Shown here in pieces: positions 26,517 through 34,796 of a DNA stretch of 45,212 nt. The notes below the pieces were generated by a model. That model did not search any database and was not told where the DNA came from. It saw only the letters and a list, made by a program, of their open reading frames with translations. Each line of letters starts with the position of its first letter. The first letter of the stretch is position 1. Both the position numbers and the translations under genes were made by a program. Source of the stretch: Pseudomonadota bacterium (lineage in GTDB: Bacteria > Pseudomonadota > Gammaproteobacteria > Xanthomonadales > Xanthomonadaceae); the NCBI GenBank assembly GCA_963205495.1, contig CAUJIN010000070.1, positions 1-45,212 of the forward strand. The letters run 5' to 3'.

Positions 26517-27395
26517 TCAGGCCAGACCGGCCTGCTTCATCACTTCGGAGGCGAAGTCGTCTTCCTTCTTCTCGATGCCTTCGCCCACCACCAGGCGCTG
26601 GAACGAGAGCACTTCCGCACCTTCCTTGGCCAGCGCCTGGGCGACGCTGACGTCGGTATCGAGCACGTAGGCCTGGCCGGTCAGGCTGATTTCCGAGAGC
26701 GTCTTGTTGAGCTTGCCGGAGATCATCTTTTCCTGGATTTCCGCAGGTTTGGAACGATCCTTTTCGCTCATCTGGGCGAGCGCGATTTCCTTTTCCTTGG
26801 CCACGAACTCGGCCGGCGCGTCGGCCGGGGTCAGGTACTGCGGATTCATCGCGGCGATGTGCATGGCCAGGCCCTTGGCCAGCTCGGGCGAACCGCCCTT
26901 GACGTTGACCAGCACGCCGATGCGGCCACCGTGGACGTAGGCGCCCACGTTCTGACCCTGGGTCAGGGTGGCGAGGCGGCGCACCTGCACGTTCTCGCCG
27001 ATCTTGGCGATCAGCGCGGCGCGGGCTTCCTCGACCGTGGCGCCGTCAGCCATTTTCACGGACTTGAGCGCTTCGGCATCGGCTGCACCGGCGGCCAGTG
27101 CTGCCTGGGTGATGGTGTCCACGAACTTGACGAAGTTCTCGTCCTTGGCCACGAAGTCGGTTTCGGAGTTGACCTCGACCAGCACGGCGCGCGCGCCTTC
27201 GGCGGCGATCGCGATGCGGCCTTCGGCGGTCACGCGGTCCGCCTTCTTGTCGGCCTTGGCCAGGCCGGTCTTGCGCAGGTGCTCCATCGCGGCGTCGATG
27301 TCACCGTTGTGCTCGGTGAGCGCCTTCTTGCATTCCATCATGCCGGCGCCGGAGCGCTCGCGCAGTTCCTTGACCAGGGCGGCGGTGATTTCCAT
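26517..27395 (-). CDS. tsf: Translation elongation factor Ts
   Basis: EF-Ts exchanges GDP for GTP on EF-Tu. The 292 residues begin [26 protein letters not shown], the UBA-like domain and the EF-Tu contact, followed by [13 protein letters not shown], the core TDFV motif. The start at 27395 has a GAGG site; the longer frame to 27431 is not conserved. It follows rpsB after 107 bases and would normally be followed by pyrH. Here its transcript ends at a strong terminator facing the Wadjet operon. Confidence 0.98.
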   Translation of the reverse strand: MEITAALVKELRERSGAGMMECKKALTEHNGDIDAAMEHLRKTGLAKADKKADRVTAEGRIAIAAEGARAVLVEVNSETDFVAKDENFVKFVDTITQAALAAGAADAEALKSVKMADGATVEEARAALIAKIGENVQVRRLATLTQGQNVGAYVHGGRIGVLVNVKGGSPELAKGLAMHIAAMNPQYLTPADAPAEFVAKEKEIALAQMSEKDRSKPAEIQEKMISGKLNKTLSEISLTGQAYVLDTDVSVAQALAKEGAEVLSFQRLVVGEGIEKKEDDFASEVMKQAGLA

Positions 27396-27464
27396 GGTTA
27401 CCTCGGTGTGTTCCAGATACGGGAAGCGCACGGCGCCGGAAGGGCCGTGCGCGGGGTGGGCAGA

Positions 27465-27491
27465 CTGCCGCCGGCAACGAACCGGCGGCAG
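27465..27491 (-). promoter_or_regulatory. Intercistronic hairpin between rpsB and tsf
   Basis: CTGCCGCCGG (27465-27474) and CCGGCGGCAG (27482-27491) form a perfect 10-base stem with a 7-base loop, 12 bases after the rpsB stop. No T run follows on the minus strand, so it is more likely an attenuator or RNA-stability element that sets the rpsB to tsf ratio than a full terminator. Confidence 0.45.
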
Positions 27492-27502
27492 AGTGCGCGC
27501 GA

Positions 27503-28357
27503 TTACTCCGCGTCGCTGCCCTTGTCGGCGCGCGGGGCGCGCTTGGCTGCGGGCTTCTTGGCGGGCGCGCGACGCGGCGCTGCCTTGCGGGGCTCGGCGG
27601 CGTCCTTCACGATCGGGTTGCCCTGCTCGTCGAGTTCGATGAATTCGTCGTCACCCGCGGAAGCCACGATCGGCGCGGCGGCCTTGCCTTCCAGCACGGC
27701 GTCGGCGGCGGCGCGGGCATAGAGCTGCACGGCGCGGATGGCGTCGTCGTTGCCGGGGATCGCGTAGTCGACCAGCTCCGGGTTGTAGTTGGTGTCGACC
27801 ACGGCCACCACCGGGATGCCGAGCTTGCGGGCTTCTTCGACCGCGATGTTCTCGTGGCCGATGTCGACCACGAACAGCGCGTCGGGCAGGCCGTTCATGT
27901 TCTTGATGCCGCCCAGCGAATTCTCCAGCTTCACTCGTTCACGCTGCAGGCGCAGCACTTCGTGCTTGACCAGCTTGGCGAAGGTGCCGTCGGTTTCGGC
28001 CGCTTCCAGCTCCTTGAGGCGGGCGACGGACTGCTTGACTGTGCGGAAGTTGGTGAGCATGCCGCCCAGCCAGCGTGCCGAAACGTAGGGCATGCCGCAG
28101 CGCGCCGCTTCCTCGGCTATGGCATCGCGCGCCGAGCGCTTGGTGCCGACGAACAGGATCGTGCCGCGCTTCTGCGCCATGCCGGAGATGAAGTTCATCG
28201 CGTCGTTGAACAGCGGAACCGTCTTCTCCAGGTTGATGATGTGGATCTTGCCGCGCGCGCCGAAGATGTACGGACCCATCTTGGGGTTCCAGTAGCGGGT
28301 CTGGTGGCCGAAGTGGACGCCGGCTTCCAGCATCTGGCGCATGGTGATCTGGGACAT
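27503..28357 (-). CDS. rpsB: 30S ribosomal protein S2
   Basis: S2 is a small-subunit protein. The 284 residues begin [27 protein letters not shown] and carry [28 protein letters not shown] and [30 protein letters not shown]. The last 45 or so residues are a Lys/Arg/Ala-rich tail ([20 protein letters not shown]) longer than in E. coli. The ATG at 28357 has AGGAGT upstream. A 225-base leader with a strong promoter precedes it, consistent with feedback by S2 on its own mRNA as known in enterobacteria. Confidence 0.98.
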   Translation of the reverse strand: MSQITMRQMLEAGVHFGHQTRYWNPKMGPYIFGARGKIHIINLEKTVPLFNDAMNFISGMAQKRGTILFVGTKRSARDAIAEEAARCGMPYVSARWLGGMLTNFRTVKQSVARLKELEAAETDGTFAKLVKHEVLRLQRERVKLENSLGGIKNMNGLPDALFVVDIGHENIAVEEARKLGIPVVAVVDTNYNPELVDYAIPGNDDAIRAVQLYARAAADAVLEGKAAAPIVASAGDDEFIELDEQGNPIVKDAAEPRKAAPRRAPAKKPAAKRAPRADKGSDAE

Positions 28358-28582
28358 GGTGTGACTCCTGAAGGTGGAATCGCTTGCCACACGGCGGCTT
28401 TGGGTAAAGCCGTGCAGCGGGCGTGCCGAATTGGGCAAAGGCGCCACGATTCCGGGGTTGGGCCTCCACGCGGCGCCGTTGCCGAACCCCGAAGGGCACC
28501 CCGGAACGGACGCAGGCCGCGTGTGTGGATTCACCGCTGACGTGCGGTGTGGACGGCGCAGGGCAGGGTTGCCCGGCAAAGC
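28358..28582 (-). promoter_or_regulatory. Long rpsB leader, possible S2 autoregulation element
   Basis: From the predicted start near 28582 the rpsB mRNA has about 225 bases before the ATG and no supported gene. It contains a 7-base stem CGGCTTT/AAAGCCG (28395-28401 with 28406-28412) about 40 bases before the start, and G/C-rich inverted segments further up. In E. coli the rpsB leader binds S2 and limits translation; I infer a similar role here from position and length only. Confidence 0.45.
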
Positions 28583-28588
28583 CCGGAC

Positions 28589-28617
28589 ATCATACTTGAC
28601 GATCGCAGTCGCGGCAA
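28589..28617 (-). promoter_or_regulatory. Sigma70 promoter of rpsB-tsf
   Basis: On the minus strand TTGCCG (28617-28612) and TATGAT (28594-28589) are 17 bases apart, close to consensus. The G/C-rich bases just after the -10 (GTCCGGGC) resemble the discriminator of stringently controlled ribosomal promoters. Confidence 0.75.
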
Positions 28618-28756
28618 TTGCCGTGGGTTCAGGAAAAGGACGAAGGACGGACCGCTGTCCCTGTGCTTCAGTGATCGCCTCCGATGAGACGGATACTTTC
28701 AGGCTGCGTGGCTGAACGTGCCGGGTGTCGCATTTTGTCCGGCCATTTTTGCCCAA

Positions 28757-28786
28757 TTCATCGAGGCTCCCATTGCGCGCTATTCT
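28757..28786 (+). promoter_or_regulatory. Weak candidate promoter for the LuxR-type gene
   Basis: TTCATC (28757-28762) and TATTCT (28781-28786) are 18 bases apart and 78 bases upstream of the start. This is the best pair I see in the 246 bases between the rpsB promoter and this gene. The rest of that stretch shows no gene and no strong structure. Confidence 0.25.
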
Positions 28787-28863
28787 GTCCGTTGCGGAAC
28801 CCGCGCGCCGGACTCACGACGTCCCGCCTGCGTGATTTGACGATGGCTGTCGGGAGGGTCGCG

Positions 28864-29964
28864 ATGCCACTGTCTGTCCTGATCGAGTCGATGTACCAGG
28901 CCGCAGTCCTGCCCGATCGATGGCCGGCCGTGCTTGATGCCCTGTGCCGGATTTCCGGATCGGCCAGCAGTTCCCTTCTGGTCGCCGATGGAGAAAGTCC
29001 GCCTCCCTGGCAAGCGACCGCGCGCACCCGGGATTTGCTGCAGGAGCTGTCCGGTACCGATGCCTGGAGAGCGCCGCAGCGCGGTGCGGATCACCTGCTC
29101 TCGCAAGACTCCGGAGGCGGGCGATTCCACTGCGTCAACGATCTGATGCCGCGCCACGAGCTGGAGGCCGACGCGGTCTACCGCGCCTTCCTGCGCCTCG
29201 GGCTGTCGTGGCAGGTGGGGATGGCCATCCCCCTGTCGCGCGGCAGCACGATGATTTTGACGCTGGAGCGCGATGCCGGATGCGGCCGACATTCCGCCGA
29301 TCAGCTGGCGCTCCTGACGCCGCTGTGGGGACACCTGGCACAGGCCGGACGAATTGCATGCGGACTTTCGCAGGCGAGGGCGCGCGGCGCGCTGGATGGG
29401 CTGGCAGCCTTCGGCCTATCCGCCGTCCTGCTCGACCGGCATGGACGGCTGCTCGACTCCAATCCGCCGCCATCGGGCGGATGGAACGGATGGATCAGCC
29501 TGCGGGCGGACGGACGGATCAAGCTCGGCGATGCCGCAGGCGAGGCGCTGCTGGAGTCGATCCTGCGCAAGGAAACCGGGCTGCGCCCCATTGTCTTGCC
29601 CGCGGTTCCGGCCAGGCCGCGTCGCGTTGTCCACCTCATCCCCTTGCCAGGCGAAGCACGCGAACTGTTCGGCGGTGGTCTGTGGCTGCTCACCATCCAT
29701 GTGTCGGGCGCCGCTGCGCGCGCCCCGGGAACGCACCTCCTGCGCACGCTCTACGACCTGTCTGCGGCCGAAAGCCAGCTCGCGGCAAAGCTCGCCACCG
29801 GCGCAACGCTCGCCGTAGCCGCGATGCAGTGCGGCATACGGCCGAGCACGGCGCGCTCCTATCTGGAGCAGGTCTTCCACAAGACCGGCTGCCATCGCCA
29901 GGCCGAACTGGTTGCCCTGCTCGGGGGCATCACGCGCATGACCACGTCGAACGCCTCCGACTGA
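28864..29964 (+). CDS. LuxR/GerE-type helix-turn-helix regulator
   Basis: This 366-residue protein has a GerE-like DNA-binding domain at its end (about 295-356): LYDLSAAESQLAAKLATGATLAVAAMQCGIRPSTARSYLEQVFHKTGCHRQAELV reads as the four-helix fold. The N-terminal 280 residues have no autoinducer-domain signature that I can recognise and may be a divergent GAF/PAS-like sensor; the trigger is unknown. The ATG at 28864 is chosen because GGGAGGG lies 5-7 bases upstream; the frame is open back to 28684. Just 10 bases after its stop is a 20-base dyad, then a secreted-protein gene on the same strand. It is a plausible regulator of that gene. Confidence 0.82.
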   Translation: MPLSVLIESMYQAAVLPDRWPAVLDALCRISGSASSSLLVADGESPPPWQATARTRDLLQELSGTDAWRAPQRGADHLLSQDSGGGRFHCVNDLMPRHELEADAVYRAFLRLGLSWQVGMAIPLSRGSTMILTLERDAGCGRHSADQLALLTPLWGHLAQAGRIACGLSQARARGALDGLAAFGLSAVLLDRHGRLLDSNPPPSGGWNGWISLRADGRIKLGDAAGEALLESILRKETGLRPIVLPAVPARPRRVVHLIPLPGEARELFGGGLWLLTIHVSGAAARAPGTHLLRTLYDLSAAESQLAAKLATGATLAVAAMQCGIRPSTARSYLEQVFHKTGCHRQAELVALLGGITRMTTSNASD

Positions 29965-29973
29965 ACGCCACGA

Positions 29974-29993
29974 CTACCGGCATTTGCCGGTAG
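29974..29993. promoter_or_regulatory. 20-base dyad CTACCGGCATTTGCCGGTAG, possible operator
   Basis: The arms CTACCGGCA and TGCCGGTAG are exact reverse complements with a 2-base centre. The size and the CT...AG ends resemble LuxR-family boxes. It lies between the LuxR-type gene and the secreted-protein gene, 65 bases before the latter's ATG. A second small dyad, GCGGCA/TGCCGC, follows directly. It could also act as a hairpin, but no T run follows. Confidence 0.5.
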
Positions 29994-30058
29994 CGGCAGT
30001 GCCGCAAGCCGCCTAGCGTGGCCCTCGAAACCGGACACATTCAGGGGGAGGGCAGATC

Positions 30059-31543
30059 ATGCGTACATTGATTCTCATCTCGATATTGCTGGTTGCTTGC
30101 GCGGGAGTGGCCGTGCCGCAGGTGGCGGCACAGGCAGTGCCGTGGGAAGCGCACGCCAGCGGGCCGCAGGGCAGCCTGGGACCGGCGATCGACCCCGATC
30201 CTGCGTTCGGCAGCGGCGGCACGGCGCTCTTTTTTCTCGACTACCCGAACGCGCCGATCGGCAACGGCCTGCGCGTATATTCCCTCGGAGGCGCAGGCTG
30301 GTATGTGCTGGCCAGGCACAAGGCCGAATCGGGCTACTGGGATGCCGTGGTGATCCGGGTGCGTCCGAACGGCACCCAGGACGGCATCTGGCTGATCCCG
30401 ACGCCGCTGAAAGAAATCGCCGATGCGGTGATGGACGAGGCCACCGGCAAGTTCTATTTCGCCGGCAGCGGCAAGAGTCCGCTCCTGCCCGGCTCTGATC
30501 GCGACTTCGCGGTGACCTGCGTCGATATCCAGAGCGTTCCGGGCGGCGGCACCTGCGCGGGATTCGGTAGCGCCGGCAGCGCCGGCACCGCCTTCGTCGG
30601 CTTCGACCTCGGTGGAGGCAGCAACGACTATGCTCAGCGCGTCGTGGTGCGGCCGAACATCGGCCTGATCCTGATCGGCGTGACGGAGGTGACCGATCAC
30701 CGCACCGGGATCGCGGTGGCCTCGCTGTACCGCGCCAGCGGTGCTCTGTACGCGGGGTTCGGTACCGGCGGGAAACTGTTTCTCGATACGGGAACTGGCA
30801 CAGACCAAGCCGGCGTCAACGTGCACGACGCGGCCCTGTCGAATGATCCCGATGCGCAGACGCGCCTGTACATCGCCGGCGAATACTGGGAGAGCGACCC
30901 GCTCGACGGGCATGGTTTTGTCCTCGCGCGGAATGCCATGACCGGCGTGCAGGCAGTGGTTGCAGCGTCTATGGTTCAGGCGGTGACTGCGATCCACGTC
31001 CTTGCCAATGGCAAGATCGCGCTGGCGGGTTGGACCACGGAAGACCTCAATCGGCAGCTGATACTCGGACGCCTCAACGTGAACGGGACTTGGGACACCG
31101 ACTTCAACGGCGGCGGCCTGTTCGCGGCGTACACGGGTCTGGATTCCACGCTGGGTCAGGCGGTTCCCACCGCCCTCGCCGAGCGCCCCGGCACGGGCGA
31201 GCTGGTCGTGGCGATGGATCACCGCCTGGATGGCGCTGCAACAACGCCGACCCGTCAGGCGCTCGGCTGGTTTACCGCCAACGGTCGGGAGATGCTGGCC
31301 TGGCACGACTTCGGCTTCGGAGCCGCCACCGGCGAAACGCCCCGGACCACGGGTGCCAGTCTGCTGGTCGATCCGCAGTCCATCATGCTGGTCGGTACGC
31401 GGCGCTGGAATGCGACCGACGACGACGTCACGCTGACACGCCTGCTGTTCCGCGACGGCGAGTCCGTGTTCGACGACTCCTTCGAAACGCCGACCGCCGT
31501 CCTGAGAGCCACGACACAGAACGCGCGTTTTCCCCTGGAGTGA
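30059..31543 (+). CDS. Secreted protein with delta-60-like repeats
   Basis: This 494-residue protein begins MRTLILISILLVACAGVAVPQVAAQA, a signal peptide probably cut after the VAA near residue 24. LVAC at 11-14 is lipobox-like but would give a very short lipoprotein signal. The mature protein has at least four units with the pattern FGxGG followed by a beta strand (DPAFGSGGTALFFLD, AGFGSAGSAGTAFVGFD, AGFGTGGKLFLDTG, TDFNGGGLFAAYTG), as in delta-60 repeat proteins that fold as beta propellers. It ends VFDDSFETP plus a short tail, a FxDxFE ending that I recall from many secreted Xanthomonadales proteins. AGGGGGAGGG precedes the ATG. Function is unknown. Confidence 0.78.
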   Translation: MRTLILISILLVACAGVAVPQVAAQAVPWEAHASGPQGSLGPAIDPDPAFGSGGTALFFLDYPNAPIGNGLRVYSLGGAGWYVLARHKAESGYWDAVVIRVRPNGTQDGIWLIPTPLKEIADAVMDEATGKFYFAGSGKSPLLPGSDRDFAVTCVDIQSVPGGGTCAGFGSAGSAGTAFVGFDLGGGSNDYAQRVVVRPNIGLILIGVTEVTDHRTGIAVASLYRASGALYAGFGTGGKLFLDTGTGTDQAGVNVHDAALSNDPDAQTRLYIAGEYWESDPLDGHGFVLARNAMTGVQAVVAASMVQAVTAIHVLANGKIALAGWTTEDLNRQLILGRLNVNGTWDTDFNGGGLFAAYTGLDSTLGQAVPTALAERPGTGELVVAMDHRLDGAATTPTRQALGWFTANGREMLAWHDFGFGAATGETPRTTGASLLVDPQSIMLVGTRRWNATDDDVTLTRLLFRDGESVFDDSFETPTAVLRATTQNARFPLE

Positions 31544-31625
31544 GCGAGATGCACTCGGCCCAGGCAACGGCGCACCTGCGCCGGTAGCGTGCGTCGGATC
31601 GAACTTCACTCAAGAAGTCGGTTGT

Positions 31626-31656
31626 GCGGCGGAGGGCCATTGCGGCCCTCCGCCGC
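31626..31656. terminator. Hairpin between the repeat protein gene and the TonB receptor gene
   Basis: GCGGCGGAGGGCC (31626-31638) and GGCCCTCCGCCGC (31644-31656) form a perfect 13-base stem with a 5-base loop. It lies 7 bases after the TonB receptor stop (minus) and 82 bases after the plus-strand gene. No clear T run is present. Confidence 0.7.
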
Positions 31657-31663
31657 GCGTTCA

Positions 31664-34600
31664 TCACAGTGTTCCGCCGCCGAACTTGTGGGTGTATTGC
31701 AGGTAGAAGCTGCGCCCCTGGGTATCGAACCAGGAAATGTCGTAGTACGGGTAGCTGGTGTAGGTCGGATCGAGCGGCGGCATCTTGTCGAACAGGTTGA
31801 CCACCGTGAGCGAGAGCTGCGCGCGATCGGTGAAGGCATACTGCACGTTGGCGTTGTAGCGCCAGGTGGCCGGGATGGTGGGGCCCGGATCGCCGTCTTC
31901 CCACACCTGGTCGTAGGACCAGCCGTTGGGCAGGCGCCCAAGGCGGGTGCCCTGCATCGAAACCAGCCAGGCTTCGCGCGACCACGACACGCGTGCGCTG
32001 GTCTTGGTGCGCGGGATGTCATAGCCGCTGTTGACCGCGAACATGTCGATCACCGGGGCGTCGGGGTAGAGCTGGATCTCGTGGCGGTTCACCCAGGTGT
32101 GCTGGGCGCCGAGGCGGAAGGTGCCGATGGCGGTATCCCAGCGAAGGTTGGCGCTGGCGTCCAGGCCGCTGGTGTTCTCGCGCGCCACGTTGATCGGGTT
32201 GACGTGCACGCCGTAGATCGAGCCGTTGGCTGCGCGAGTGATGCGGGCCAGCATGTTGGCGCAGGTTTCCGGGCTGCTGCCGGCACCGCCGAGGCGACAG
32301 TCGCGTTCCCAACGCATCACTTCGTCAGCGCGCATGTCCTGCACCTGGTCGCGCATGTCGATGTCGAACCAGTCGAGCGAGAGGTCCAGGAAGGAGGTCG
32401 GCGACCAGACCATGCCCATCGTCCAGGAGGTGCTGGTTTCCGGGGCCAGGTCGCGATTGCCGGCGCGGCTGCGGATGATGCCCTCGTCGCTGTAGCTGCA
32501 GTCGTCGATGCTCTGGTCGGGTTCCTCGGTGGCGCAGCGGTAGTAGTCGATGACCGAGGTTTCATCATTGCCCGGGCCGGCGAAGACATAGTGCAGGTCG
32601 GGCGCGCGGAAGGCGGTGCCGTAGGAGCCGCGCACCAGCAGGCTGTCGAGCGGGCGCCACTCCAGGCCGGTGCTCCAGGTGAACTTGCCCGGGTGCCGTC
32701 CGGCGAATCGGTACTGGTCCTGACGACCGGCAACGCTCAGGTTCAGGCTCTCGAGCACGGGCATGCGCAGTTCGCCCGCCATTGCCCAGCGGTTGCGGCT
32801 GCCTTTGCCGTCGGAGTCCTTCCAGCTGTAGTAGTAGTACTGGGTGGCGAGCGGGTCGGGCTTGAGATCGTAGCCCTGGTGCCCGAACTCCGCGGTGGCC
32901 GCGAAGCCCGCAGCGCCGCCGGGCAGTTCGAACAGCTCGGCCTGGGTGAGCGTGAAGGCGAGGGTCTGGCTGTCTGACTGCGGGCGATAGGTGGTGTAGG
33001 CGAAGATGCTGTCGTATTCGCTGCGGCTCAGGGGGGTGTAGAGGCGGTCGTGGCTGGCGTTGTAGATGGGATAGCCGTCGTCGTCATAGCCCAGCAGCGG
33101 CCCGAGGAACAAATCGTTGGCGCGCGCGGCGACGATCTGCGGCCAGCTGATCCTGGCCTTGTATTGCGAATGGCTGAAGGCGGCCTCGTAGTCCCAGTCG
33201 CTCCAGATCATGCCGGCAAAGCCGGTGGTGAGGCCGAAGGTGTCCTGCGTGGTGTTGACCATGCCGGTACCCAGACCGCCCATTTCCTCCAGAGTGAAAC
33301 GACGCTGCCAGAACTCGATCTGGTCGGTGGCCTGATTGAAGAAATAGCCCTCTTCGTTGCCGTCGGGCATCATCAGGGACCAGGTGCGCGGAGCGCGGAA
33401 CAGGGACACCTTGTGGTGTCCGGCTTGCACGTCGGCGAACCATTCGCTGCCGCCATCGAGCCGGTAGCTCATCGAGGCGTAACCGTTGGCGCCGCGGCGC
33501 TCGCTGATCATGGTGCGGTAGGACACGCCGCGCTCGCTGCCGCAGTAGTTGCCGTAGTTGCGGCGATAGGCGTAGTCCATCGTGCCTTCGTTGAGGTTCG
33601 AGAGCGCAGCGCAGGTGTCTTCACCCGGATCGATGTAGTCGTCCCACCAGTCGGTGATGAGGAAGTCGCGCGGCGGGTGGCCGTAGCGCGTGGGGTTGGG
33701 CGCATCGGCGCTGGAATCCTGCTGCTCGCGCTGGTAGCCCCAGAGCGGGCGCTGGTCGCGGAACTCCAGCCCGGCGACGAAATTGAAGTTGCCGCGCGCA
33801 AAGCCGCTGGAAAGATTCAGCACGTTCGACTGCCCGCCGCCTTCCTCGGTCCAGCCGTAGCGGTAGTCGATGGTGGTGCCGTCGGCGTGCTTCTTGAGGA
33901 GGAAGTTGACCACGCCGGAAATGGCATCGGAGCCGTAGATGGCCGAGGCGCTGCCGGTGAGGATTTCCACCCGGTCGATCATGCCCAGCGGAATGCTGGA
34001 GATGTCGGTGAAGTTGCTGCGTCCCTGGAAGGGCAGGGGGAAATCGGCGATGCGGCGGCCGTTGACCAGCACCAGGGTGTGGTTCGGGCCCAGTCCGCGC
34101 AGGTCGACCTGCTGGGCGCCGGGGGAGAAGTCCGCGCCGCCGGCCGACTGCTGGCTCTGGGTTTCGCCGCCGTTGACCGTCAGCGAACGCAGCAGGTCGG
34201 GAATGGTGGTGAAGCCGCTGGCCTTGATGTCCTCGGCGGTGACCACCGAGATCGGTGCCGGACCTTCGACCTGCGCGCGCGGGATGCGCGAGCCGGTGAC
34301 CTGGATGGTTTCCAGCGTTTCGGGCGCTTCTTCCGCCGGCACAGGGACCTGCGGGGCGGTGCCGGAAGACTGCGGGGCTGGCGCTGCCGGCGCGGCCGCC
34401 GGATTTCCCGCGAGGATGAGTACGGCGCCGGAGTCGTCGCGCGCGGCGCTCAGGCCGCTGCCGTCGAGCAGCTGGTGCAGGGCCTGATCCGCGTTCGCGG
34501 CACCGCGGACGCCGGGAGTTCGGTGCCCGCGCAGCTGGTCGGCGCGATAGACGAGCTGCAGGTCGGACTGGCGCGCCAGCGCATTGAGCGCGGTGGCCAG

Positions 34601-34705
34601 ATCGCCGGCCGGCACGTCGTATGGCCCGGGCGGGGTTTTTGCCTGGGCCGTCAGTGCGGCGGAGCAGGCCAGGCTCAGAAGCAGGTGTCGGAGCGGGTGA
34701 CGCAT
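31664..34705 (-). CDS. TonB-dependent outer membrane receptor with N-terminal STN domain
   Basis: This 1013-residue precursor takes up an unknown substrate through the outer membrane using TonB energy. It has a signal peptide (about 1-22) and an STN signalling domain (about 28-98, YDVPAGDLATALNALARQSDLQLVYRADQL), which talks to a FecR-type anti-sigma factor. A Pro/Ala linker follows, then the TonB box region ETIQVTGSRIPRAQ, the plug (about 145-270, with IDRVEILTGSASAIYGSDAISGVVNFLLKK) and the barrel. The end QGRSFYLQYTHKFGGGTL has an unusual final Leu in place of Phe. fecR and fecI lie directly upstream on the same strand, a complete cell-surface signalling set. The substrate need not be iron; receptors of this large type often take sugars or peptides. 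Confidence 0.93.
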   Translation of the reverse strand: MRHPLRHLLLSLACSAALTAQAKTPPGPYDVPAGDLATALNALARQSDLQLVYRADQLRGHRTPGVRGAANADQALHQLLDGSGLSAARDDSGAVLILAGNPAAAPAAPAPQSSGTAPQVPVPAEEAPETLETIQVTGSRIPRAQVEGPAPISVVTAEDIKASGFTTIPDLLRSLTVNGGETQSQQSAGGADFSPGAQQVDLRGLGPNHTLVLVNGRRIADFPLPFQGRSNFTDISSIPLGMIDRVEILTGSASAIYGSDAISGVVNFLLKKHADGTTIDYRYGWTEEGGGQSNVLNLSSGFARGNFNFVAGLEFRDQRPLWGYQREQQDSSADAPNPTRYGHPPRDFLITDWWDDYIDPGEDTCAALSNLNEGTMDYAYRRNYGNYCGSERGVSYRTMISERRGANGYASMSYRLDGGSEWFADVQAGHHKVSLFRAPRTWSLMMPDGNEEGYFFNQATDQIEFWQRRFTLEEMGGLGTGMVNTTQDTFGLTTGFAGMIWSDWDYEAAFSHSQYKARISWPQIVAARANDLFLGPLLGYDDDGYPIYNASHDRLYTPLSRSEYDSIFAYTTYRPQSDSQTLAFTLTQAELFELPGGAAGFAATAEFGHQGYDLKPDPLATQYYYYSWKDSDGKGSRNRWAMAGELRMPVLESLNLSVAGRQDQYRFAGRHPGKFTWSTGLEWRPLDSLLVRGSYGTAFRAPDLHYVFAGPGNDETSVIDYYRCATEEPDQSIDDCSYSDEGIIRSRAGNRDLAPETSTSWTMGMVWSPTSFLDLSLDWFDIDMRDQVQDMRADEVMRWERDCRLGGAGSSPETCANMLARITRAANGSIYGVHVNPINVARENTSGLDASANLRWDTAIGTFRLGAQHTWVNRHEIQLYPDAPVIDMFAVNSGYDIPRTKTSARVSWSREAWLVSMQGTRLGRLPNGWSYDQVWEDGDPGPTIPATWRYNANVQYAFTDRAQLSLTVVNLFDKMPPLDPTYTSYPYYDISWFDTQGRSFYLQYTHKFGGGTL

Positions 34706-34796
34706 GTGAATTCCCCAGTGAGGCGCTCGGGGCGGCGCCCTTCAGAAAGCCTATGACGAACGAACGACTGCGATCCCGCATCCGCGGGAAAAGCCA

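Noticed and set aside
28358..28863. tRNA or small RNA gene in the largest gap
   Set aside because: No cloverleaf or T-loop sequence was found. The gap is explained by the rpsB leader and a divergent promoter region.
33050..34756. A 568-residue plus-strand frame across the TonB receptor
   Set aside because: It is antisense to an evident receptor with signal peptide, STN domain and plug.
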